Source: an uncultured Gemmatimonadota bacterium | GTDB lineage: Bacteria; Gemmatimonadota; Gemmatimonadetes; Longimicrobiales; Gaopeijiaceae | NCBI GenBank assembly: GCA_938030915.1 | Contig: CALHIO010000008.1 | Coordinates: forward strand, 1-16,088 | Length of the DNA: 16,088 nucleotides | Direction: 5' to 3' | The notes under the pieces: model-generated | What the model saw: only the letters and a program-made list of their open reading frames with translations | Told to the model about the DNA's origin: nothing | Databases searched by the model: none | In this document: positions 6,834 through 13,856 of the stretch, in pieces | Layout: each line of letters starts with the position of its first letter | How positions within the stretch are numbered: the first letter of the stretch is position 1 | Program-made: the position numbers and the translations under genes

Positions 6834-7367
6834 ATGGCCATTCGGGAGATCGTCTATCTGGGAGACCCGGTTCTTCGAGCCGAGGCCGAAGACGTCACGG
6901 TCTTCGATGACGACCTGCGTGTGCTCGTCCGCGACATGTTCGAGACCATGTACCACGCAGATGGCATCGGTCTCGCCGCGCCGCAGATCGGCGTTTCGAC
7001 GCGTGTCATCGTCGTCGATCTGAGGCGTCAGGACGAAGATGAGCCGGAGCCTCAGCGTGTCGCCGTGGTGAATCCTGTCGTCACGTGGGCGAGCAAGGAG
7101 GTCGCCAAGCAGACGGAAGGCTGCCTGAGCATCCCCGGGCTGGAAGAGGTCGTGCAGCGTCCGGTGGCAGTGACCGTCGCGGGACAGGATCCGGACGGGA
7201 ACGAGCTCGTCGTCGAAGCAGACGACCTGTTCGCGCGCGCGCTCCAGCACGAAATCGACCACGTCGACGGTATCCTCTTCGTCGACCGGGTGTCGCCACT
7301 CAAGCGTCGAATGCTGCTGAAGAAGTGGAAGAAGATCGAGGCCGAGGCGGCGGCCGAAGCCGGGTGA
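6834..7367 (+). CDS. def: Peptide deformylase
   Basis: A 177-residue metalloenzyme that removes the formyl group from nascent polypeptides. The three diagnostic motifs are intact: GIGLAAPQIG (44-53), EGCLSIPG (95-102) with metal ligand Cys97, and QHEIDHVDG (138-146) with ligands His139/His143 and catalytic Glu140. The C-terminus is a charged Lys/Glu/Ala-rich helix (156-177), usual for type 1B-like enzymes. The start ATG is 16 bases after the yajC stop; the best purine run (AGAGG, 6816-6820) is rather far from it, and a TAGGGT sits at 6822-6827. The def TGA overlaps the fmt GTG (GTGA), so the enzyme that removes the formyl group and the one that adds it are coupled. Confidence 0.98.
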   Translation: MAIREIVYLGDPVLRAEAEDVTVFDDDLRVLVRDMFETMYHADGIGLAAPQIGVSTRVIVVDLRRQDEDEPEPQRVAVVNPVVTWASKEVAKQTEGCLSIPGLEEVVQRPVAVTVAGQDPDGNELVVEADDLFARALQHEIDHVDGILFVDRVSPLKRRMLLKKWKKIEAEAAAEAG

Positions 7368-8356
7368 AGATCCTCTTCTGGGGGACGCCGGCGTTCGCCG
7401 TCCCGTCCCTACGGGCACTCGACGACGAGGGCTTCGACATCGTCGGCGTGGTGACGCAGCCCGATCGACCCGCGGGCCGTGGACGACGGCTTCGCCCCTC
7501 CGACGTGAAGGAGGTCGCGCTCGAGCAGGGCTTTCCCATCCTGACGCCCGAGATGCCCCGGGGCGAGGACTTCATGGCGGAGATTCGTGCGCTGGAGCCC
7601 GACATCTCGGTCGTGGTCGCCTACGGACACATCCTCAAGCCCGACGTCCTCGACGTGCCGACCATGGGCTCGATCAACGTGCACGCGTCGCTCCTGCCGG
7701 AACTGCGCGGTGCCGCGCCGATCAATTGGGCGATCGCGCGGGGCTTCACCGAGACGGGGGTCACCATCATGCGGATGGCCGAGGCCATGGATGCAGGGGC
7801 GATCATCCATCAGGTGCCCGAGCCGATCTTCCCCGACGAGACCGCCAGTGAATTGACCGTGCGACTCTCCGAACTCGGTGCCGGGGCGTTGATCGAGGCG
7901 TTGGCGCTGATGTCTGCCGGGGTCGCCGAGGAGCGTGAGCAGGACCACGACGCGGCGACCTTCGCATCGAAGGTGAGCCGTGAGGTGGCCCGAATCGACT
8001 GGCACGCCCCGGCGGACGACGTGGCTGCACACACAAGGGGCATGGATGCCGTTCCGGGTGCGTGGACCCGCCTCATGGAGGCACCGGTGAAGCTCTTCCG
8101 GCCGACCGTATGGAGAGAGGAAGAGGTCGGCGCGCTCGACCCCGAAGGCCTCAAGACGAACGGGGGCTCACCGACGCTTCCGGTCGACACGGACGAAGGT
8201 ACCGTGATCCTCGCGACCGCCTCGGACGGGGTCGTGGTCCGGTGCTCGGATGGCGCGGTCGCGTTCGCCGAGGTCCAGCCGCCGGGCAGGAAGCGCATCT
8301 CCGTGTCCGACTGGATCAACGGGCGTGGCATCGCCGTAGGGCAGCGATTCGAGTGA
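7364..8356 (+). CDS. fmt: Methionyl-tRNA formyltransferase
   Basis: A 330-residue enzyme that formylates initiator Met-tRNA with 10-formyl-THF. The N-terminal Rossmann domain starts MKILFWGTPAFAVPSL, with the flexible tRNA-contact loop PDRPAGRGRRLRPSDVK (33-49). Catalytic residues are Asn105 and His107 in INVHASLLPELRGAAPINWA and Asp143 in AMDAGAI. The C-terminal OB-like domain contains IDWHAPAD and ends ISVSDWINGRG. The start is the GTG overlapping the def stop; the open frame extends upstream but is the def gene read in another frame. The stop overlaps the next gene (GTGA). In many genomes rsmB follows fmt directly; here three thiazole-synthesis genes stand between them. Confidence 0.98.
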   Translation: MKILFWGTPAFAVPSLRALDDEGFDIVGVVTQPDRPAGRGRRLRPSDVKEVALEQGFPILTPEMPRGEDFMAEIRALEPDISVVVAYGHILKPDVLDVPTMGSINVHASLLPELRGAAPINWAIARGFTETGVTIMRMAEAMDAGAIIHQVPEPIFPDETASELTVRLSELGAGALIEALALMSAGVAEEREQDHDAATFASKVSREVARIDWHAPADDVAAHTRGMDAVPGAWTRLMEAPVKLFRPTVWREEEVGALDPEGLKTNGGSPTLPVDTDEGTVILATASDGVVVRCSDGAVAFAEVQPPGRKRISVSDWINGRGIAVGQRFE

Positions 8357-8994
8357 GCAGCCCCCCGAGGCTTCACGTCGTAACCGACGACGAGATCCTC
8401 GCGCGGTACGACTTCGAGCAGCGGGCCCGCGACGTGCTCGAGGCAGGGCGGGGCTCCCTCGCGCTTCACCTGCGTGGCCCCCGGACGGACGGGCGGCGCC
8501 TTCACGATCTCGGAGTGGCGTTGAAGGAACCGGCCAGCCGCTCAGGGTCGATTCTGGTCGTGAATGACCGAGTCGACGTGACCCTGGCGGTCGGGCTGGA
8601 CGGGGTGCAGCTGGGACGGAGGTCACTGCCAGGGGGCGACGTTCGCCGGCTCAAAGGCTCGGGTGTGATCGGACTGTCGTGCCACGACGAGGGGGACATC
8701 GCCGCTGCGCGGACCTTTGACGCCTCCTGGGTGATCCTCGGCAATGTCTACGAAACGAACTCCCACCCCGGCCGGCGGGGGCTCGGACTGGACCTCGTGC
8801 GGACGCTCGTGGAGATGGCTGGGCCCGTTCCGGTCGTGGCGATCGGTGGCGTGACCCCCGATCGCGTCGAAGGGGTCCTGCACACCGGTGCGTGGGGGGT
8901 GGCCGTTCTTTCGGGTGTCTGGGGCGTCGGGTCTCCGCACGTTGCCACAAGCGAGTACATTTCCGTGCTCCAGGCGGAGGCCCGAGGAACCTGA
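8353..8994 (+). CDS. tenI: ThiE/TenI-family protein, most likely thiazole tautomerase TenI
   Basis: A 213-residue TIM-barrel of the thiamine-phosphate-synthase superfamily. Blocks: LHVVTDDEI (7-15), LALHLRGPRTDG (36-47), LVVNDRVDVTLAVGLDGVQLG (split at 69-78 and 79-88), IGLSCHDEGD (107-115), VILGNVYETNSHPGRRGLG (127-145) and VPVVAIGGVTPDRVEGV (159-175). ThiE needs a Q-x-R-x-K set in the second block and a T-x-T-K phosphate loop. Here the second block reads H-L-R-G-P and the loop reads YETNSHPGRRG, close to the remembered FETDCKKGLEGRG of B. subtilis TenI. His111 matches the catalytic histidine of TenI. TenI aromatises the thiazole made by ThiG, fitting the following thiS and thiG. The start is the GTG overlapping the fmt stop. 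The family call is firm; TenI over ThiE is my inference from motifs. Confidence 0.8.
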   Translation: MSSPPRLHVVTDDEILARYDFEQRARDVLEAGRGSLALHLRGPRTDGRRLHDLGVALKEPASRSGSILVVNDRVDVTLAVGLDGVQLGRRSLPGGDVRRLKGSGVIGLSCHDEGDIAAARTFDASWVILGNVYETNSHPGRRGLGLDLVRTLVEMAGPVPVVAIGGVTPDRVEGVLHTGAWGVAVLSGVWGVGSPHVATSEYISVLQAEARGT

Positions 8995-9212
8995 TGCCAC
9001 ACGACACGACGATCGAAATCCAGTTGAACGGGAAGGCACGGACGCTCGACCGGGCGCACACCGTGACAAGTCTGCTCGAGGCACTCGAGTTGCACCCGGG
9101 CATGGTGGTCGTGGAGCTGAATCGCGAGATCCTGCAGCGCGACAGCTACAACGCCACCGACGTCACCCATGGAGACACGATCGAGCTCGTCCACTTTGTG
9201 GGCGGGGGATGA
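8994..9212 (+). CDS. thiS: Sulfur-carrier protein ThiS
   Basis: A 72-residue ubiquitin-like (beta-grasp) protein that carries sulfur as a C-terminal thiocarboxylate for thiazole synthesis. The sequence has the family frame: IEIQLNGKAR at the N-terminus, TVTSLLEALEL, VVVELNREILQRDSY, then HGDTIELVHFVGGG. The required Gly-Gly end is present, here as three glycines. The start ATG overlaps the previous stop as TGATG. The next gene, thiG, starts one base after its TGA, and the glycine codons GGCGGGGGA double as a Shine-Dalgarno-like purine run for it. The activating adenylyltransferase ThiF and the sulfur donor are not in the window. Confidence 0.95.
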   Translation: MPHDTTIEIQLNGKARTLDRAHTVTSLLEALELHPGMVVVELNREILQRDSYNATDVTHGDTIELVHFVGGG

Positions 9213-9213
9213 C

Positions 9214-10026
9214 ATGACCGACACCGATACGATGATCGACGATGCACGCGCACTCGACGCCCCACTCCACATCGGGGGTGTGGAGTTCGTCTCGCGCCTG
9301 ATCGTCGGAACGGGCAAGTACGAAACCAACGAGATCATGGTCGACGCCATCCGCGCATCCGGCGCCGAGATGGTGACGGTGGCCGTTCGTCGGGTCGATC
9401 TGGACCGCACGAAGGAAGAGGCGATCCTGCATCATCTGGATCCCGACGAATTCTTCCTGCTCGCCAACACCGCCGGGTGCTACAACGCCGAAGACGCGAT
9501 CCGGTACGCACGCCTGGCCCGGGCAGCGGGTTTCAACGAGTTCGTGAAGCTGGAGGTCATCGGCGACGAGCGGACGCTGCTGCCGGACGTCCATGCGACC
9601 CTCGAGGCCGCGAAGACGCTTGCGGGCGAGGGCTTCAAAGTCATGGCGTACACCAACGACGATCTCATCACCGCGCTCCGCCTGGAGGACGCCGGGTGTG
9701 TCGCGGTTATGCCGCTTGCCAGCCCCATCGGAAGCGGCCTCGGCGTGGTGAACCCGTACTTCATCCGCGAGATCAAGAGCCGCCTCGAGGTGCCGGTCAT
9801 CGTCGATGCCGGGGTCGGTACCGCGTCCGATGCCTGCATCACGATGGAGCAGGGAGTCGATGGCGTACTGATGAACACGGCGCTCGCGGCAGCCGATGAT
9901 CCGATCCGTATGTCGCACGCGATGAAGCACGCGATCATCGCGGGCCGACTCGCGTACCTCGCGGGTCGCATGCCGTCTCGGGAGATCGCCGTTCCGTCGT
10001 CTCCGACCGAGGGCATGCTCGACTGA
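9214..10026 (+). CDS. thiG: Thiazole synthase ThiG
   Basis: A 270-residue (beta/alpha)8 enzyme that combines deoxyxylulose phosphate, ThiS thiocarboxylate and dehydroglycine into the thiazole phosphate of thiamine. Visible: RLIVGTGKYETNE (28-40), VTVAVRRVDL (54-63), LANTAGCYNAEDA (83-95), the Schiff-base Lys112 with Glu114 in FVKLEVIGDERTLLPD, the glycine-rich phosphate loop PLASPIGSGLGVVNP (167-181), and Asp198 in VPVIVDAGVGTASDA. The ATG at 9214 was chosen because it follows thiS by one base and has a GGGGGAT run before it; the frame upstream is thiS sequence in another frame. Its TGA is overlapped by the probable CTG start of rsmB. No thiO or thiH for dehydroglycine supply is seen here. 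Confidence 0.97.
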   Translation: MTDTDTMIDDARALDAPLHIGGVEFVSRLIVGTGKYETNEIMVDAIRASGAEMVTVAVRRVDLDRTKEEAILHHLDPDEFFLLANTAGCYNAEDAIRYARLARAAGFNEFVKLEVIGDERTLLPDVHATLEAAKTLAGEGFKVMAYTNDDLITALRLEDAGCVAVMPLASPIGSGLGVVNPYFIREIKSRLEVPVIVDAGVGTASDACITMEQGVDGVLMNTALAAADDPIRMSHAMKHAIIAGRLAYLAGRMPSREIAVPSSPTEGMLD

Positions 10027-11333
10027 CCGGAGTCACGCCCGGTCGGGCGGCTGCGTACGCGGTCAGGATCGAGACCGAACGGGGAAGACGCCTCGATCGG
10101 GCCTTTTCTGCCGTGGCCGACACGCTGGAGCCACGAGAACGGGCGTTCGCGCACGAGTTGGCGTATGGGACGACCCGGCTTCGCGCCCGAATCGATGGAC
10201 TGATCGCCCCTCACGTGTCGCGTCCGCTCGTGGACGTCGATTCGCCGGTGCTCGAACTGCTCCGTATCGGGACCTACCAGATCCACTACATGGATTCGGT
10301 CCCCGCGTATGCTGCCGTGTCGGCCACCGTGGATCAGGCGCGAGAAGAGGTCGGGCGCCGACCGACGGGCTTCGTGAACGCGATCCTCCGCAAAGTGGCC
10401 CTGGATCCTCCGCAGCCCCCGGCTCGAATCGACTCGGTCGAAGCCCTTTCCGGGTGGGGCTCACACCCGGAGTGGCTCGTCCGCCGTTGGCTTTCCCGCT
10501 ACACAGCCGATCAGGTTCGGCGTCTGGTCGAACACGACAACCGCCGCCCCTCGACGTGTCTGGTTCCACTCGGGATGGCATCCGACGACGCGCGCGCCGT
10601 CCTCGCCACGCACGGAATCGAGGCCGAGTTCGCCGCCGGCTGGAGTCCCTGCCTCAGGCTGGCGGGAGGAACCTCGGTCGCGGACGCGCTGCGGGTGCTG
10701 CCTGCTTCGATCGTGCAGGACCCAGCGTCCAATCTCGTCGTGCGCTACGCGGATGTTTCGTCGGGCACGATCGTTGCAGATCTTTGTGCGGCCCCCGGCG
10801 GCAAATCGCTCGCGCTGTCGGATCGAGCCGCTCGGATCATCGCCGCAGATCGGTCGGAATCGCGCATTCGCATGGTGAAAGACAACGCCCTTCGCACAGG
10901 GCGACGACTGGACCTGGTCGTCGCCGATGCCGTGCGTCCACCCCTGAACACGGTCGACGCGGTCCTGCTCGACGCGCCGTGCACAGGCACCGGGACTCTG
11001 GCGAGACATCCCGACGCTCGGTGGCGCCTTACGCCGGAGGCGATCGGGGAGATGGCTGTGCTCCAGGCTCGTATGCTGGATGCGGCGGCGGAACTGGTAC
11101 GCCCGGGCGGCCTCCTCGTCTATTCCACGTGCACGTTGGAGCCCGAGGAGAACGAGGAGCGCGTCACCGAGTTCCTGAGGGCCCACGGTGACTTCGCGCT
11201 CGAGCCCTCGGACGCGGTCGACCGCCGGGATGCGGACCAAGGCTTCGTCGACTCGGCGGGGTACCTGCGTGTGGAGCCATGGCGGTCCGGCTACGACGGA
11301 TCGTTCGCGGCGCGGTTGAGGAAGGCGGCATGA
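10023..11333 (+). CDS. rsmB: 16S rRNA (cytosine-967 C5)-methyltransferase RsmB, probable CTG start
   Basis: It methylates C967 of 16S rRNA using AdoMet. Residues 1-140 form a NusB-like RNA-binding domain (ERAFAHELAYGTTRLRARID; VLELLRIGTYQIHYMDSVPAYAAVS). The methyltransferase domain has AdoMet motif VADLCAAPGGKS, motif IV LLDAPCTGTGTLARHPDARW with Cys320 and motif VI VYSTCTLEPEENEERV with catalytic Cys370 (numbered from the CTG). The first conventional start in frame is the GTG at 10113, but the 30 codons before it (RAAAYAVRIETERGRRLDRAF) read as the missing first helices of the NusB-like domain, and no ATG, GTG or TTG lies between thiG's end and 10113. CTG at 10023 overlaps the thiG stop (CTGA) with GAGGG nine bases upstream. 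That gives 436 residues, close to E. coli RsmB; from 10113 it would be 406. The function is sure; the start is inferred. Confidence 0.93.
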   Translation: MTGVTPGRAAAYAVRIETERGRRLDRAFSAVADTLEPRERAFAHELAYGTTRLRARIDGLIAPHVSRPLVDVDSPVLELLRIGTYQIHYMDSVPAYAAVSATVDQAREEVGRRPTGFVNAILRKVALDPPQPPARIDSVEALSGWGSHPEWLVRRWLSRYTADQVRRLVEHDNRRPSTCLVPLGMASDDARAVLATHGIEAEFAAGWSPCLRLAGGTSVADALRVLPASIVQDPASNLVVRYADVSSGTIVADLCAAPGGKSLALSDRAARIIAADRSESRIRMVKDNALRTGRRLDLVVADAVRPPLNTVDAVLLDAPCTGTGTLARHPDARWRLTPEAIGEMAVLQARMLDAAAELVRPGGLLVYSTCTLEPEENEERVTEFLRAHGDFALEPSDAVDRRDADQGFVDSAGYLRVEPWRSGYDGSFAARLRKAA

Positions 11334-12253
11334 AGCTCGGAGACTCTCTCGGGCGCAACCGGAAGCGGCGAAAGGGGGGCCCGAAGGCCACCCCGGACTC
11401 CTCCACGGTGGACCAGGGGGAGACGGCGTCCGGTACCGTCGAGGTCAGCTCGGACGTCGAAGCCGATACTCCCGCTCCCGCGCCTGCAGCGCCGACTCGC
11501 CCTCGAGGCTCAGGCTGGCTGAACGGACGAACGTTGTTCGTGGGTCTGGCACTCGTGGTGATCGGAGGCTGGTTCGGGGGATACGCGCTCGCGACTCAGG
11601 TCTTCTTCCCGGCGCCACCACCTCCCGGCGACCTCTACGAGGTGCCGGACGTGCGGGGGCTGGGTCTGGCGAGTGCCGAGGAGCGGCTGGCGGGGGCAGG
11701 GCTTGAGCTGGGTGGAACCGACTCGATCACGCATCCGTCGGTCGCCGCCGGCCTCGTGCTCGGGCAGTCGCCACTGCCCGGTCAGGTCAGTCGTCCGGAT
11801 TCTCCGGTGCGGATCACGCTGAGCATCGGGCCGCAGCTGCGGTCGGTCCCGGACGTACTCCGGCTCGATGAGACCCGTGCGCGTGTCGTCCTCGAAACCA
11901 GCGGATTCGTCGTTGACGTGGACACGATGGAGGCGGACGAGCCCCGCGGGCAGGTTGTGGAGGTTTCGCCACCGCCGGACAGTGTCGTGGCTCTACCTGC
12001 GGCTGTGACCTTGGTCGTGAGTGCCGGGCCGCCGGTCGTGCTGATGCCTCTGGTTCTAGGTCTGGACCAGATGGAGGCGGAGGTACTCCTCGACTCACTC
12101 GGCCTCGACGTGACCGATGTGGAGGAGGTGTTTCGCTTCGGCCGGGATCAGGGCATCGTGGTCGAACAGGAACCGGCCGCAGACACAGAACTCCAGCGGG
12201 GAAGCGGCGTTCGTCTGAAGGTCGGCCGGCGTGGGGCCGGAGGGGAACAATGA
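11330..12253 (+). CDS. Kinase-less membrane protein with three PASTA domains
   Basis: A 307-residue protein. It has a basic cytosolic N-terminus (KRRKGGPK near 12-19), a Pro/Ala/Asp/Glu-rich linker (28-60), one transmembrane segment (about 68-90, TLFVGLALVVIGGWFGGYAL), then three periplasmic PASTA repeats: about 101-168 (YEVPDVRGLGLASAEERL...), 169-234 (RSVPDVLRLDETRARVVL...) and 235-299 (VLMPLVLGLDQMEAEVLL...). Each repeat has the pattern V/M-P-x-V/L then a helix, ending G-Q/I-V-V-x-Q/V-x-P. PASTA domains bind muropeptides or beta-lactam-like ligands and usually sit on Ser/Thr kinases or penicillin-binding proteins; no kinase or transpeptidase motif is present here. It could be a cell-wall sensor or scaffold. 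The start ATG overlaps the rsmB stop (ATGA). Kinase-less PASTA proteins next to rsmB occur in related genomes as I remember. Confidence 0.85.
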   Translation: MKLGDSLGRNRKRRKGGPKATPDSSTVDQGETASGTVEVSSDVEADTPAPAPAAPTRPRGSGWLNGRTLFVGLALVVIGGWFGGYALATQVFFPAPPPPGDLYEVPDVRGLGLASAEERLAGAGLELGGTDSITHPSVAAGLVLGQSPLPGQVSRPDSPVRITLSIGPQLRSVPDVLRLDETRARVVLETSGFVVDVDTMEADEPRGQVVEVSPPPDSVVALPAAVTLVVSAGPPVVLMPLVLGLDQMEAEVLLDSLGLDVTDVEEVFRFGRDQGIVVEQEPAADTELQRGSGVRLKVGRRGAGGEQ

Positions 12254-12305
12254 CCCCGGTGCTCCGTAGTCCAAGACAGATGCTTGAACCTCCGAAACGT
12301 CAGCA

Positions 12306-12869
12306 ATGAAGCGCTCATTCGTCCGATCGCCGTATTTCTGGGCCATCGTCGCCTTCGCGTCGATCGTCGCGGCAGCGTGGATCGGTCGCGAAAATTATCA
12401 GCCGGTCATCACCGGCAGCGATGCGCCGGAGTTCACGGTGCTCGACATGGACGGTCAGGAGGTTCGACTCTCCGACTTTCTGGGCAGGGACGTGCTCCTC
12501 GTGAACGTCTGGGCGACGTGGTGCGGACCGTGTCTCACCGAGATGCCGTCGATGCAACGCCTGTACGATCAGATGGACGGGGAGGACTTCGAGATTCTCG
12601 CCGTCAGCATCGACGCCCCGTCGGGTCAGTTCGACCTCTTCGGGCGGGAGGGTGGAGATCTGCTCGCGTTCGCCGAGCAGCTGGAGCTGACGTTTCCGAT
12701 TCTGCACAACCCCTCCGGCGACATCCAGCAGATCTACCAGACGACGGGCGTCCCCGAGAGCTTCGTGATCGGCAAGGACGGTGTCATCTACAAGAAGGTC
12801 GCGGGAGACACCGAATGGGACGCGCCGGAAAACGTCGAGCTCATCCGTAGACTTCTGGCCTCGGACTGA
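12306..12869 (+). CDS. TlpA/ResA-type membrane-anchored thioredoxin-like protein
   Basis: A 187-residue protein with an N-terminal membrane anchor (about 9-27, PYFWAIVAFASIVAAAWIG) placing a thioredoxin fold in the periplasm. The active site is W72-C73-G-P-C76 in VNVWATWCGPC. The cis-proline is Pro150 in TTGVPESFVIGKDG. An AhpC/TSA-type entry (SDAPEFTVLDMDGQEVRLSDFLG, 38-60) precedes it. Such proteins keep periplasmic thiols reduced, often for cytochrome c maturation (ResA/CcmG) or for copper-site assembly. No ccm or ccd genes are nearby, so the substrate is unknown. The start ATG lies 52 bases after the PASTA gene and no Shine-Dalgarno sequence is apparent, so this gene may have its own transcription start or be translated without one. 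It precedes ybbR by nine bases. Confidence 0.92.
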   Translation: MKRSFVRSPYFWAIVAFASIVAAAWIGRENYQPVITGSDAPEFTVLDMDGQEVRLSDFLGRDVLLVNVWATWCGPCLTEMPSMQRLYDQMDGEDFEILAVSIDAPSGQFDLFGREGGDLLAFAEQLELTFPILHNPSGDIQQIYQTTGVPESFVIGKDGVIYKKVAGDTEWDAPENVELIRRLLASD

Positions 12870-12878
12870 GGCGGCGCG

Positions 12879-13856
12879 GTGGCGACCCCGACCCAGGCGC
12901 TGACGCACAACTGGCGCTTGAAGCTCGCCGCGCTCGGCTTGTCGGTCTTCCTGTGGGCCCTCGTGCAGACCGAGCCCTCGAACCAGGAGACGTTCGCGTC
13001 CGTCCCGGTGCTGGTGCAGGTCTCTGACACCGGGTGGACCACCTCCGGCGCTCCCAATCCCTCTACGGTGGAAGTGCGTCTCGGCGGTCCCGCCCGTGAG
13101 ATCATCCGCCTGGCCCGGGAGGGGACCAGTATTCGCATTCCCGTCGGCATGGTCGGCTCACAGGATACGGTGATCGCCCTGCGGCGCGAGTGGGTCGAGC
13201 TCGGGCAGCGTTCGGGGCTCAGCGTGGAGTCGATGTCGCCGTCCACGATCCGGGTTTCGTTCGAAGAAGCGCAAACGCGGCTCGTTCCCATCGCCCCGCG
13301 TCTTCTCGGACGTGTCCGCGACCACCTCGCGCTCGCGGCGCCGATCGAGTTCAGCCCTCAGATCGTTCGTGTTCGCGGGCCGCGCAGCCGGGTCGAAGGA
13401 TTGGACTCCCTGCGACTCGTGGCGTTCGATCTGTCCGACGTGTCCCGCTCCGGGGCGTTCACGGTCGAGATCGACACCACCGGGCTTCTCGGGGCGTCGG
13501 TCGTTCCGATGACCGCCACGGTCGGTGTTCAGGTGGAGGACATGGTGGAGCGAGTGCTCGACGAAATCACGGTTCAGGCCGTTTCGAATCCGGGGGAGGC
13601 CGAAGTCGTGGCCGATCCCTCGACGATTCAGGTCCGTTTGGCGGGTGCGCGCACCCTCGTGATGTCCGTCGATCCGGAGCGACTCCGGGCCTGGGTGCCG
13701 GCCGAGTATCTGCAGGGGATGGCGCCGGGGGAAGAGCGCGTCGTGAACGTTCGAATCGAGGGTGTGCCGGAGCTCGTGACCGCGATTCCGGGCAACGATC
13801 GAATCACCGTGCGGCGGCTGATCGATCAGGCGGGACTCCCGGGCGAACCACCGTGA
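12879..13856 (+). CDS. YbbR-domain membrane protein
   Basis: A 325-residue protein with an N-terminal membrane anchor (NWRLKLAALGLSVFLWALV, 11-29), a typical YbbR opening, followed by about three extracytoplasmic YbbR-like beta domains (roughly 39-128, 134-218 and 227-312). The repeats carry the usual P-S-T-V/I-x-V-x-x-x-G/E strands (NPSTVEVRLGG, SPSTIRVSFEE, DPSTIQVRLAG). YbbR proteins (CdaR) regulate the c-di-AMP synthase CdaA where the two are linked; here no cdaA is adjacent, the neighbours being a TlpA thioredoxin and tsaD. The start GTG at 12879 has a GAGGCGG run just before it. The stop overlaps the tsaD start (GTGA). The domain call is firm; the role is unknown. Confidence 0.85.
   Translation: MATPTQALTHNWRLKLAALGLSVFLWALVQTEPSNQETFASVPVLVQVSDTGWTTSGAPNPSTVEVRLGGPAREIIRLAREGTSIRIPVGMVGSQDTVIALRREWVELGQRSGLSVESMSPSTIRVSFEEAQTRLVPIAPRLLGRVRDHLALAAPIEFSPQIVRVRGPRSRVEGLDSLRLVAFDLSDVSRSGAFTVEIDTTGLLGASVVPMTATVGVQVEDMVERVLDEITVQAVSNPGEAEVVADPSTIQVRLAGARTLVMSVDPERLRAWVPAEYLQGMAPGEERVVNVRIEGVPELVTAIPGNDRITVRRLIDQAGLPGEPP

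Noticed and set aside
8062..8352. N-terminal extension of the TenI-like protein by 97 codons
   Set aside because: It lies in the shadow of the fmt C-terminal domain and is low-complexity Arg/Gly-rich; the family start is the GTG overlapping the fmt stop.
13190..13852. N-terminal extension of TsaD by more than 200 residues in an open frame
   Set aside because: The extension is a shadow of ybbR (Arg/Gly/Ser-rich, no motif); the family N-terminus begins right after the GTG at 13853.
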